From Asanoa sp. WMMD1127 (GTDB lineage Bacteria > Actinomycetota > Actinomycetes > Mycobacteriales > Micromonosporaceae): a DNA stretch of 64,000 nucleotides. The first letter of the stretch is position 1; each line of letters starts with the position of its first letter. The stretch lies in assembly GCF_029626225.1 (NCBI RefSeq), contig NZ_JARUBP010000001.1, forward strand, positions 3,844,001-3,908,000, written 5' to 3'. The translations under genes and the position numbers were made by a program. The notes beneath the pieces are model-generated. The model saw nothing but the letters and a program-made list of their open reading frames with translations. It was not told where the DNA came from and ran no database searches. Positions 15,650-24,100 of the stretch are shown in pieces.

Positions 15650-17389
15650 ATGGGTGAGCAGAGTGCGGTCGGTCGGGTGCTCGGCACCTCCGACGCCACT
15701 CCGCTGCAGTTCTGGACGGCCGTCACGCCGGGCAGCTACCTGCAGCTCGACGACGTCGTGGTGACCACCCGCGAGCTGCCCGACCGCCCGCCGGTGCGGA
15801 TCGCCGGCGTGGTGACCCAGGTGCGGGCCCGACACGAGGGCGCGGTCTTCGACTCCGACGTCTTCGCGATCGCCGACGGCACGCTTCCCGCCCAGGTGCA
15901 GGAGGCCGCCGAGATCACCGTCACCCGGGTCGACCCGGAGCTCTACGTGCCGCCCGCGCCCGGCGCCCTGGTCCACCGAGCCACCGGCGACCTGCGCGCG
16001 GCCGCGCTCCACTTCGACCGGATGGAACGCCAGATCCCGATGGGTACGGGTCGCGACGGCATCCCGGTCTACCTCAACGCCGACTTCCTCGACGGCAGCC
16101 GCGGCGCGCACGTCTCGATCTCCGGCATCTCGGGCGTCGCCACCAAGACCAGCTTCGCCACGTTCCTGCTCTACTCGGTGTTCAACTCGGGCGCCCTGGG
16201 CCCCGACTCGGTCAACGCCAAGGCGCTCATCTTCAACGTCAAGGGCGAGGACCTGCTCTTCCTCGACCACCCCAACGTCAAGCTCGACGACAGGACCACG
16301 GCGGCGTACGCGGCCCTCGGCCTGCCGGCCAAGCCGTTCGCCGACGTCCGGGTCTACGCGCCACCGCGGCTCGGCGACGCGTCCGGCACGCCCGACGTGA
16401 GCAGCCGGCTCTCCGGCGTCGACAGCTTCTACTGGACGCTCGAGGAGTTCTGCGCCGAGCGGCTGCTGCCCTACGTGTTCGCGGACGCCGACGACGAGCG
16501 CCAGCAATACACGATGGTCGTGCACGCCGTCACCGCCCACCTGGCCCGGCACGCGGTGCCGGCCGACGGCGGCATCGCGCTCGACGGCACGCGGCTCGGC
16601 TCCTACGCGGACCTCGTCGACTTCGTGGTCGCCCAGCTCTCCGACGACGAGACCCGGTTCACCTGGACGGGCAGCGCCGTCGGGCTGGGCACCATCAACG
16701 CGTTCGCCCGCCGCCTGATCGCCAGCAAGCGTGACCTCGGCCGGCTGATCCGCGGCGACCTGGCCACCCGCCGGCCGCACCAGATCAACACCGACGAGAG
16801 CGCCCAGGTCACCGTCGTCGACCTGCACAACCTGCCCGACCGCGCCCAGCGGTTCGTGGTCGGCGTGACGCTCAAGAAGGAGTTCGAGCGCAAGGAGAAG
16901 AAGGGCACGGCCAAGCCGCTGCTGTTCGTGGTGCTCGACGAGCTCAACAAATACGCGCCGCGCGAGGGCTCGTCGCCGATCAAGGAGGTGCTGCTCGACA
17001 TCGCCGAGCGGGGCCGCTCCCTGGGCGTGATCCTGGTCGGCGCCCAGCAGACGGCCAGCGAGGTCGAGCGCCGCATCGTCACCAACTCGGCGGTCCGCGT
17101 GGTCGGCCGGCTCGACCCGGCCGAGGCGTCCCGGCCCGAATACGGTTTCCTGCCGCCCGCCCAGCGGCAGCGGGTGCTGCTCGCCAAGCCCGGCACCATG
17201 TTCGTCAACCAGCCCGACATCCCCGTGCCGCTCTGCCTCGAGTTCCCGTTCCCGTCGTGGGCGACCCGGCACTCCGAGGCGGGCGCGGCGCCGACCGGCT
17301 CGCTGCGCTCGGTCACCCAGTCGGCCGACCCGTTCGCGGTGGTCGGCTCCCGGTCGGGCGCGCTGTCCGACGACGACATCCCGTTCTAG
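15650..17389 (+). CDS. HerA-like hexameric DNA-translocating ATPase
   Basis: The 579-residue protein has an N-terminal beta-barrel (HAS-like, about residues 5-100) and an ATPase core. The P-loop segment is GISGVATKTS (159-168), where the usual GK-S/T is TKT. Walker B is LLFVVLDELN (424-433). AQQT (465-468) and the following VERRIVTNSAVRVVGRLDPAEA complete the FtsK/HerA signature. HerA translocates DNA and feeds it to NurA. It is the first gene of an operon with Mre11-, Rad50- and NurA-like partners. The ATG at 15650 was preferred because homologous starts read xxxVGRVLGTxDATPLxFW; an in-frame ATG exists at 15623. Confidence 0.88.
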   Translation: MGEQSAVGRVLGTSDATPLQFWTAVTPGSYLQLDDVVVTTRELPDRPPVRIAGVVTQVRARHEGAVFDSDVFAIADGTLPAQVQEAAEITVTRVDPELYVPPAPGALVHRATGDLRAAALHFDRMERQIPMGTGRDGIPVYLNADFLDGSRGAHVSISGISGVATKTSFATFLLYSVFNSGALGPDSVNAKALIFNVKGEDLLFLDHPNVKLDDRTTAAYAALGLPAKPFADVRVYAPPRLGDASGTPDVSSRLSGVDSFYWTLEEFCAERLLPYVFADADDERQQYTMVVHAVTAHLARHAVPADGGIALDGTRLGSYADLVDFVVAQLSDDETRFTWTGSAVGLGTINAFARRLIASKRDLGRLIRGDLATRRPHQINTDESAQVTVVDLHNLPDRAQRFVVGVTLKKEFERKEKKGTAKPLLFVVLDELNKYAPREGSSPIKEVLLDIAERGRSLGVILVGAQQTASEVERRIVTNSAVRVVGRLDPAEASRPEYGFLPPAQRQRVLLAKPGTMFVNQPDIPVPLCLEFPFPSWATRHSEAGAAPTGSLRSVTQSADPFAVVGSRSGALSDDDIPF

Positions 17390-17403
17390 TTCAGGAGGTT
17401 CGC

Positions 17404-18549
17404 GTGCGCATTCTGCACACCTCGGACTGGCACGTCGGCAAGGTCCTCAAGGGACAGTCGCGGGCCGAGGAGCACGTCGCGGTGCTCGCCCAGGTGGTCG
17501 AGATCGCCCGTGCCGAGCAGCCTGACCTGGTGATCGTGGCCGGCGACCTCTACGACACGGCCGCGCCGTCGCCGGACTCGACCCGGCTGGTCACCCGCGC
17601 GCTGTCGGCCCTGCGCCGGACCGGCGCCGACGTGGTGGCGGTCGGTGGCAACCACGACAACGGCGCGGCGCTCGACGCCCTGCGGCCCTGGGCCGACGCC
17701 GCGGGCATCACCTTGCGGGGCAGCGTCCGGGAGAACCCGGCGGAACACGTCATCGAGGGCACGACCGCGGGCGGCGAACGCTGGCAGCTGGTCGCCCTGC
17801 CGTTCCTGTCGCAGCGCTTCGCGGTCCGCGCGGTCGAGATGTACGAGCTGACCGCGGCCGAGGCCACCCAGACCTACGCCGACCACCTGTCGCGCCTGGT
17901 CGGCAAGCTGACCGAGGGGTTCTCCGCGTCGGGCGTGGTCAACCTGGTCACCGCCCACGTGACCGTGCACGGCGCCAGCCAGGGCGGCGGCGAGCGCGAG
18001 GCCCAGACCGTCATGGGCTACGCGGTGCCGGCCACCGTGTTCCCGCCCAGCGCGCACTACGTGGCGCTCGGCCACCTGCACCGGGCGCAGGCGGTCCTCG
18101 GGCCCTGCCCGATCCGCTACAGCGGCAGCCCGCTCGCCATCGACTTCGGCGAGGGGGAAAACGTGCCGGCGATCTCGATCGTCGACGTCACCGCCTCGAC
18201 GCCCGCCAAGGTCCGTGAGGTGCCGGTGACGGCGGCCGTCGCGCTGCGCACCGTGCGCGGGACGTTGGAGCAGCTGGCGTCGCTCAAGACCGGCGAGGCG
18301 TGGCTGCGGGTCTACGTGCGGGAGACGCCGCGGGCCGGGCTGCGCGAGGAGGTGCAGGAGCTGCTGCCGCGGGCGCTTGAGGTCCGGATCGATCCCGATC
18401 TGGTGCCGTCGACGCCCGGACCGCGGGCGGAGGAACGCGCGGGTCGGTCGCCCCGGGAGCTGTTCGCGGCCTATCTCACCAGCCGTGGGGTCGACGACGA
18501 GGGCGTGCAGGAACTGTTCGACGAGCTCTACGAGGAGGCGTCGGCATGA
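17404..18549 (+). CDS. sbcD: SbcD/Mre11-type exonuclease subunit
   Basis: The 381-residue protein has all metallophosphoesterase motifs: D8-x-H10 in SDWHVGK, GD (47-48) in VAGDLYD, GNHD (82-85), H in TAHVTVHG and GHLH in ALGHLHRAQ. With SbcC it would form the ATP-regulated 3'-5' exonuclease and hairpin endonuclease that trims protein-blocked or hairpin DNA ends. The GTG start at 17404 follows a strong AGGAGG (17393-17398, 5-bp spacing), 14 bp after the HerA-like stop. Its stop overlaps the SbcC start by ATGA. Confidence 0.95.
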   Translation: MRILHTSDWHVGKVLKGQSRAEEHVAVLAQVVEIARAEQPDLVIVAGDLYDTAAPSPDSTRLVTRALSALRRTGADVVAVGGNHDNGAALDALRPWADAAGITLRGSVRENPAEHVIEGTTAGGERWQLVALPFLSQRFAVRAVEMYELTAAEATQTYADHLSRLVGKLTEGFSASGVVNLVTAHVTVHGASQGGGEREAQTVMGYAVPATVFPPSAHYVALGHLHRAQAVLGPCPIRYSGSPLAIDFGEGENVPAISIVDVTASTPAKVREVPVTAAVALRTVRGTLEQLASLKTGEAWLRVYVRETPRAGLREEVQELLPRALEVRIDPDLVPSTPGPRAEERAGRSPRELFAAYLTSRGVDDEGVQELFDELYEEASA

Positions 18550-21020
18550 GACCCCTTCGGCTTGATATGGCGGGGTTCACGGTCTTCCGTGATGAGACGA
18601 CGGTCGACTTCACCGATGCCGACTTCTTCGCGCTGGTCGGCCCGACCGGCGCCGGCAAGTCCACTGTGCTCGACGCCATCTGTTTCGCGCTCTACGGGCA
18701 GGTGCCGCGCTGGGGCAGCAGCCGGGGCATCGCCAACGCGCTGTCGCCGTCGGCCACCGAGGCCCGGGTGCGGCTGGTGTTCGAGTCCGCCGGCGCCCGC
18801 TACGTGGCCACCCGGGTGGTGCGCCGCGACAGCCGGGGCAACGTCAAGACCGGCGGCGCCGGGCTCCAGCAGATGCCCGACAACTTCGACGTGTCCAAAC
18901 TCGACACCGGCATGACCCCGGAGGACCTCGGTGACGTGCTGGCCGGGACCCCGGGTGAGATGGACGACGCAGTGTTGCAGGCGGTCGGGCTGCCGTACGA
19001 GCAGTTCACCAGCTGTGTGATCCTGCCGCAGGGGCAGTTCGCCGACTTCCTGCACGCCAAGCCGGCGACTCGGCAGCAGATCCTGGTCAACCTGCTGGGC
19101 CTGCACGTCTACGAGGACATCCAGAAGCGGGCCACCGCCCGGGCCCAGCAGGCCGACGCCGACCTGCGCGCAGTCGACCAGCTGCTGGCGGGCCTCGACG
19201 ACACCTCCGACGAGGCCTTGGCCGAGGCGGCCGACCGGGTCGAGGCGATGCTCGCCCTGGCCACGCGGGTCACCGACGGCATGCCGGCGCTCGACGAGGC
19301 CCGCCGGGTGGCGTCGGCGGCGGCCGCCGGGCTGACCGCGCTCGACGACGAGATCGCCCTGCTGGAGCGGGTCCGCGCGCCCCGCGGCGTCGCCGCCCTG
19401 GCCTCCGCGGCGGCGGCCGCCCGCGACGACGCGACCGAGGCGGCCGACGCGGTCACCGCGGCCGAGGAGCGCGAGGAGAAGCTGCGCGGCGAGCTGGCGG
19501 CGGCGGGCGACCCGGCCGCGCTGCGCCTGCTGTTGCGCGCCCACGAGGAGCACGACGCCGTGCGCGCCGAGCTGTCCGGTCTCCACAGTGGAGTCTCCGC
19601 CGCGACGGCGGAGCACCGGACCGCGGAGGCCGCCCTCGAGAAGGCGCGGGCGGCGGCGCTGCGCACGGCGGCGGAGCTGGATGCGGCCCGGCGGGCCTAC
19701 CAGGACGCGCAGGCGGCCGACCGGGCGGGCGCCCTCCGCGTCCACCTGCACGCCGGCGCGCCGTGCCCCGTGTGCGAGCAGCCGGTCGCGACCGTCCCGG
19801 CGGTGCCGTCGACCTCGGCCGTGCCCGCGGCGGAGCAGGCCGGCCACGCGGCCAAGGCGGCCGACGACAAGGCGCAGGCCCAGGTCGCCGAGCGGGAGAA
19901 GGCGGCCCGCGCGCTGGAGCGCACCCTCGACCGGGCCCGGGCGCAGCACGAGCAGCTCGAGTCCCGGCTGGCCGCGCTCGACGCGCAGCTGACGACCTCA
20001 CCGGGCGTCGCGGCCCTGCGCCGCGAGCTGGCGACCCTGGCCGCGCTGCAGAAGTCGCTCGACGGCGCGGTGGCGGCGCTGAAGTCGGCCCGCGAGCAGG
20101 CCCGCACCGCGAACGCGGCCCGGTCCGCCGCCGAGCAGCGGCTGACCCAGGGGTGGCGGGAGTTCGACACCGCCCGCGACGGGGTGGCCCGGTTCGCCCC
20201 GCCGGCGGCCGCGCGCGAGGATCTCGCGGAGTCGTGGTCGGCGCTGGCCGAGTGGTCGGCGGCCGAGGTGGAGAGCCGCCGGGTCGCGCGTACCGCCCTC
20301 GCCGATGCCGCCGCCGACGCGGACGCCGCGGTAGCCGACGCGCGGTCGCGGCTCGACGCGGCCTTCGTCGACGCCGGCCTGCCGGCGCCCGACGACCACG
20401 TCCGGGCGGCGACGGTCGCGGTCGAGCGGGCGACCGCCGCGCACCAGCGGGTCGAGGAGCGCCGCGCCCAGGCGCAGGGCCTGCTCGACAAGCGCACCGC
20501 GCACGAGCACGACGGCCAAATCGCCAAGTCGCTCGCGAGCCACCTGCGGGCCAACAACTTCGAGCGGTGGCTGCTGGAGGAGGCGCTCGACCTGCTGGTC
20601 GAGGGCGCGTCGCGGATCCTGCGGGAGCTGTCCGGCGGGCAGTACGACCTCGTTCACGAGAAGGGCGAGTTCTCGGTCGTCGACCACCACGACGCCGGCC
20701 TGCGCCGCGGCGTGCGCACCCTGTCCGGCGGCGAGACGTTCCAGGCGTCGCTGGCCCTCGCGCTGGCGCTGGCCGAGCAGCTGGCCGGGATGTCGACGTC
20801 GGCCGCGAGCCTGGAGTCGATCCTGCTCGACGAGGGCTTCGGCACGCTCGACGCCGCGACCCTCGACACGGTCGCCGCGACGCTCGAGGGCCTGGCCGCC
20901 CGCGGCGACCGGATGGTCGGCGTGGTCACCCACGTGCCGGCGCTGGCCGAACGGGTGCCGGTGCGGTTCGACGTCACCAAGGACGCCCGCTCGGCCCACA
21001 TCACCCGGAGCGGGATATGA
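18546..21020 (+). CDS. sbcC: SbcC/Rad50-type SMC-like ATPase
   Basis: The 824-residue protein has Walker A GPTGAGKST (32-40), Q-loop segment QGQFADFLHAKP, and two long Ala/Arg/Glu-rich coiled coils flanking a zinc hook CPVC (Cys407, Cys410). The ABC signature is LSGGE (726-730), and Walker B is ILLDEGFGTLD (759-769). At 824 residues it is shorter than E. coli SbcC (about 1,050) and closer to archaeal Rad50, consistent with its archaeal-style neighbours. It overlaps sbcD and the NurA-like gene by ATGA on each side, so the three are translationally coupled. Confidence 0.95.
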   Translation: MRPLRLDMAGFTVFRDETTVDFTDADFFALVGPTGAGKSTVLDAICFALYGQVPRWGSSRGIANALSPSATEARVRLVFESAGARYVATRVVRRDSRGNVKTGGAGLQQMPDNFDVSKLDTGMTPEDLGDVLAGTPGEMDDAVLQAVGLPYEQFTSCVILPQGQFADFLHAKPATRQQILVNLLGLHVYEDIQKRATARAQQADADLRAVDQLLAGLDDTSDEALAEAADRVEAMLALATRVTDGMPALDEARRVASAAAAGLTALDDEIALLERVRAPRGVAALASAAAAARDDATEAADAVTAAEEREEKLRGELAAAGDPAALRLLLRAHEEHDAVRAELSGLHSGVSAATAEHRTAEAALEKARAAALRTAAELDAARRAYQDAQAADRAGALRVHLHAGAPCPVCEQPVATVPAVPSTSAVPAAEQAGHAAKAADDKAQAQVAEREKAARALERTLDRARAQHEQLESRLAALDAQLTTSPGVAALRRELATLAALQKSLDGAVAALKSAREQARTANAARSAAEQRLTQGWREFDTARDGVARFAPPAAAREDLAESWSALAEWSAAEVESRRVARTALADAAADADAAVADARSRLDAAFVDAGLPAPDDHVRAATVAVERATAAHQRVEERRAQAQGLLDKRTAHEHDGQIAKSLASHLRANNFERWLLEEALDLLVEGASRILRELSGGQYDLVHEKGEFSVVDHHDAGLRRGVRTLSGGETFQASLALALALAEQLAGMSTSAASLESILLDEGFGTLDAATLDTVAATLEGLAARGDRMVGVVTHVPALAERVPVRFDVTKDARSAHITRSGI

Positions 21021-21988
21021 CGGAATACTTCATCGACAACTGGGACCCGGCGTACGGCGCGTCGTTCGAGACCTCCACCGCGCCCGCGGCGCAGAGCAGC
21101 GCCCAGGTCAACACCGACGTCGAGCTGCCGGCGGCATCGTGGCGCCCGCTGACCGCGCCACCGACCGTCCGGGCCCCCGACGTGGTGCTGCTGGTCGACG
21201 GCGTGCGCCGGATCGACGCGACGCTGTGGACCCGCGAGGACGACGGCACGTCCCACCCGGGCCTGGCGGCGTCCTACGCGGCGGGCGTGGTCCGCTGCGA
21301 CCTGCGCGCCGGCGCCGCCACGATGGCCGGCACGCTCGTCGAACGCGGCCTGTTCACCACCTCGCCGACGGCGACCGACATCGCGGCCGGAGCGGTCCGC
21401 TACGGCGTGCGCCAGATCTCCGGCGCCCCTGACCCGGCCCGCCTGGTGCCGGCGGTCCAGGGCCCGCTGACCGCGCTGGAGGTGGCGGTCTCCACCCAGG
21501 TCCGCGGCGAGTCCGACGACCTGCTGGTGGTCGACGGCCCGCTGCGCAACCGCCGCCAGCTGACCCGCACGATCGGCTACGTGAAGACGCAGCAGAGCCA
21601 ATATCTCGACGCGACGCTGACCAACGTGGTGACCGCGCTGCGCCCCGGCGAACGCTCGCCGGTCTTCCTGATGGGCACGGCCTGGGGCGGCTACACCTGG
21701 TACCTGCGCCTGCCCGGCCCGACCGGAGCGCCGTGGGCGGGCATCGTGCGGGTGGAGTGCTCGACGGAGCTGCCGTCCCAGGAGGCCATCGAGCTGGCCG
21801 ACCTGTCCCTGGTCACCCTGCCGCGCTTCGCCTCGACGCCCTACAAGGACCCGCGGGCACCCCAGAACCTGATCCCGATCGCAGGCCTGGAACGCCGCCT
21901 CCGCGGCCTACTCGGCGACTCCCGCCTTCTGCACCGCGCCCTGACCCTCGCCGCCGCCCGCAGCGCCGCGGTGCCCGTGGGGCGATAG
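21017..21988 (+). CDS. NurA-like nuclease, fourth member of the resection operon
   Basis: The 323-residue protein shows the NurA pattern. A first acidic strand LLVDGVRRI holds D61. A second acidic motif VVDGPL holds D173. A YVKTQ segment holds K190. The C-terminal RAPQNLIPIAGLERRLRGLLGD resembles the YPxxL-x-xAH end of NurA. NurA has an RNase-H-like fold and acts as an exo/endonuclease driven by HerA. The match is by motif spacing and by operon context rather than overall similarity, so it is a strong but not certain call. The ATG overlaps the sbcC stop (ATGA). Confidence 0.75.
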   Translation: MTEYFIDNWDPAYGASFETSTAPAAQSSAQVNTDVELPAASWRPLTAPPTVRAPDVVLLVDGVRRIDATLWTREDDGTSHPGLAASYAAGVVRCDLRAGAATMAGTLVERGLFTTSPTATDIAAGAVRYGVRQISGAPDPARLVPAVQGPLTALEVAVSTQVRGESDDLLVVDGPLRNRRQLTRTIGYVKTQQSQYLDATLTNVVTALRPGERSPVFLMGTAWGGYTWYLRLPGPTGAPWAGIVRVECSTELPSQEAIELADLSLVTLPRFASTPYKDPRAPQNLIPIAGLERRLRGLLGDSRLLHRALTLAAARSAAVPVGR

Positions 21989-21993
21989 CGCTT

Positions 21994-22548
21994 GTGTTGA
22001 CGACGCTGTTGCGCCGACTCGGCGCGGGCCCGTGGACCGACGAGGACTACCTGGCGCTCGGCGAGACGGTGCCACGCGTCGAGCTCATCGACGGCGGACT
22101 GTTGATCAGCCCTCGGGGCGAACCGGGGCACCAGCATGTCAGTCGTCAGTTGGCGTTGGCCCTGCATGCCCCGGCCCGGGCGGCGGGGCTGACCATCTAT
22201 CCGGCGGTAAACGTCCGGCTCCAAGTCGATCGGATCGTGATACCGGATCTGGTCCTGGCCGCGACGGACGAAGACGGTCTGCTGATGAATGCCGCCGACG
22301 TCGCACTCGTTTGCGAGATCACCTCCCCGGAGACGGCCGTGACCGATCGAGTGGTCAAGACGCAGCTGTACGCCGACGCCGCCATCCCTTCCTATTTGCT
22401 CGTCGAGCGGACTCTGTTTTCGCTCACGCTCACGCTGTTCCAGCTGTGCGGGAGCCGGTATGCGGAGGTCGGCACAGCGCACCCTGGTCAGTTGCTGAGT
22501 CTCACCGAGCCGATTCTCGTTGACCTTGAAGTCGATCACCTGAGCTGA
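21994..22548 (+). CDS. Uma2-family (DUF820) putative PD-(D/E)xK endonuclease
   Basis: The 184-residue protein has a Uma2 fold: Glu30 in RVELIDGGLLISP, Asp85 in IVIPDLVLAATD, Glu108 in CEITSPET and Lys122 in DRVVKTQLYADAAIPSYLLVE. This gives the E-D-ExK core intact. Uma2 proteins are abundant in actinobacteria and cyanobacteria and are predicted restriction-like nucleases whose targets are unknown. A GTG at 21994, 5 bp after the NurA-like stop, is the likely start. The end overlaps the convergent monooxygenase gene by 47 bp. A second Uma2 gene lies at 37983. Confidence 0.85.
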   Translation: MLTTLLRRLGAGPWTDEDYLALGETVPRVELIDGGLLISPRGEPGHQHVSRQLALALHAPARAAGLTIYPAVNVRLQVDRIVIPDLVLAATDEDGLLMNAADVALVCEITSPETAVTDRVVKTQLYADAAIPSYLLVERTLFSLTLTLFQLCGSRYAEVGTAHPGQLLSLTEPILVDLEVDHLS

Positions 22549-24004
22549 CAGTGCTCGCGTGGCCGAAGTGGAGCTCCGGGTCGGTGACGCGGTCGGCGCG
22601 GAGGAGTTTGACGTCCGTGTGGTAGTTCATCGAGGTCAGCCAGGGCAGGCGGTCGCCCTGGCGAGGCAGCTGGTCGATGACGCGGCGGATGTAGCCGGCG
22701 CCGAAGTCCAGGAACGGGCGGGTGGGCATCGCCGGGTCGGCCGGGTCCGGGCGGCAGATCTCGTAGCCGTGCTTGTCCATGTGGGCCAGCAGCAGGCAGA
22801 AGTGCTCGCAGAGCAGGCCGACCTTGAGCGTCCACGACGAGTTGGTGTAGCCCACCACGAACGCGAAGTTCGGCACCCCGGAGAGCATCATCCCCTTGTA
22901 CGCGATCGTGTCCGGGATGTTGACCGGCGTGCCGTCGACGGTCAGCGTCACGCCCGCCAGGGCCTGCACGTTGAGGCCCGTCGCGGTGACGATGACGTCC
23001 GCCGGCAGCTCGCGACCCGACGCCAGCCGGATGCCGTGCTCGGTGAACGTCTCGATCCGGTCGGTGACCACCTCCGCGCTACCGTCGCGGATCGACGTGA
23101 ACAGGTCACCGTCCGGGACGAGGCACAACCGCTGATCCCACGGGTTGTACGGCGGCCGGAAATGCTCGTCGACCGGGTAGCCCTCGGGCAGCTGCCGCGC
23201 GTTGAACCAGCGGATCAGGCGGCGGGCCCGCTCCGGGTGCCGCTGGCAGAAACGCCAGATCCAGCGCTGGGTGGCGATGTTCTTGCGCCTCGTCCAGGCG
23301 TACCCCTTCTCCGGGCCGAGGTATTTCTTGAGCGCGTTGCCGAGCGCGTCCCTGGCCGGCACGGAGAGGATGTAGGTCGGCGTGCGCTGCAGCATCGTCA
23401 CGTGGGCCGCGGTGCCCGCCATCGCCGGGACGATGGTGACCGCGGTCGCCCCGCTGCCGACCACGACGACCCGCTTGCCCGCGTAGTCGAGGTCCTCGGG
23501 CCAGTGCTGCGGATGCACGATCGCGCCGCGGAACCGTTCCTGGCCCTCGAACCGCGGCGTGAAGCCCTCGTCGTAGCGGTAGTAGCCGCCGGCGCAGAAA
23601 AGCCAGCGGGCGGTGAATGTGACCGGCTCGCCGGAGACGTCCACCGTGACCGTCCACAGTGCTGTCCCCGAGTCGAACGCCGCCGCGCGTACCCGGTGGT
23701 GGTAGCGGATGTGGGGGTCCAGGCCGTTCTCCGTGGCCGTCTCGCGCAGGTAGGCCAGGATCCGCGGCGCCGACGCGATCGCCTCCTCGTCGCGCCACGG
23801 CTTGAACGCGTAGCCGAACGTGTGGAGGTCGGAGTCGGAGCGCGTGCCCGGGTAGCGGAACAGGTCCCAGGTGCCGCCGGACGCGCCGCGGGCCTCCAGG
23901 ATCGCGAACGTCTTGCCCGGCAGCGACGTCTTGAGGTAGCGCCCCGCGCCGATGCCGGAGATGCCGGCGCCGACGATCAGCACATCGAAATGCTCCACCG
24001 CCAT
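22502..24004 (-). CDS. Flavin-dependent monooxygenase, Baeyer-Villiger type
   Basis: The 500-residue protein has the FAD-binding GAGISGIG (12-19), the BVMO fingerprint FRGAIVHPQHWP (158-169, FxGxxxHxxxWP), the NADPH-binding VGSGATAV (182-189) and a later ATGLN. Such enzymes use FAD and NADPH to insert one oxygen into ketones or to oxidise heteroatoms. The substrate cannot be inferred. The gene is divergent from a PucR-type regulator that probably controls it, with a symmetric site between. The 3' end overlaps the Uma2 gene by 47 bp. Confidence 0.92.
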   Translation of the reverse strand: MAVEHFDVLIVGAGISGIGAGRYLKTSLPGKTFAILEARGASGGTWDLFRYPGTRSDSDLHTFGYAFKPWRDEEAIASAPRILAYLRETATENGLDPHIRYHHRVRAAAFDSGTALWTVTVDVSGEPVTFTARWLFCAGGYYRYDEGFTPRFEGQERFRGAIVHPQHWPEDLDYAGKRVVVVGSGATAVTIVPAMAGTAAHVTMLQRTPTYILSVPARDALGNALKKYLGPEKGYAWTRRKNIATQRWIWRFCQRHPERARRLIRWFNARQLPEGYPVDEHFRPPYNPWDQRLCLVPDGDLFTSIRDGSAEVVTDRIETFTEHGIRLASGRELPADVIVTATGLNVQALAGVTLTVDGTPVNIPDTIAYKGMMLSGVPNFAFVVGYTNSSWTLKVGLLCEHFCLLLAHMDKHGYEICRPDPADPAMPTRPFLDFGAGYIRRVIDQLPRQGDRLPWLTSMNYHTDVKLLRADRVTDPELHFGHASTVSSGDRLQGQRESAR

Positions 24005-24069
24005 CCGTTCATGGTCTGCCTCACCGTCGGGCCGCCGCGAGGACGATCTGCACTCCGATCACCCCTGGC

Positions 24070-24088
24070 GTGGTGCGAACTGCACCAC
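24070..24088. promoter_or_regulatory. Symmetric operator candidate between monooxygenase and PucR genes
   Basis: GTGGTGC (24070-24076) and GCACCAC (24082-24088) form perfect 7-bp arms with a 5-bp centre, 12 bp before the PucR start and in the 96-bp divergent gap. Placement in a divergent regulator/target pair supports a binding site for the PucR protein or another dimeric regulator. No experimental motif for this subgroup is recalled. Confidence 0.55.
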
Positions 24089-24100
24089 TAGCCTGCGGGG

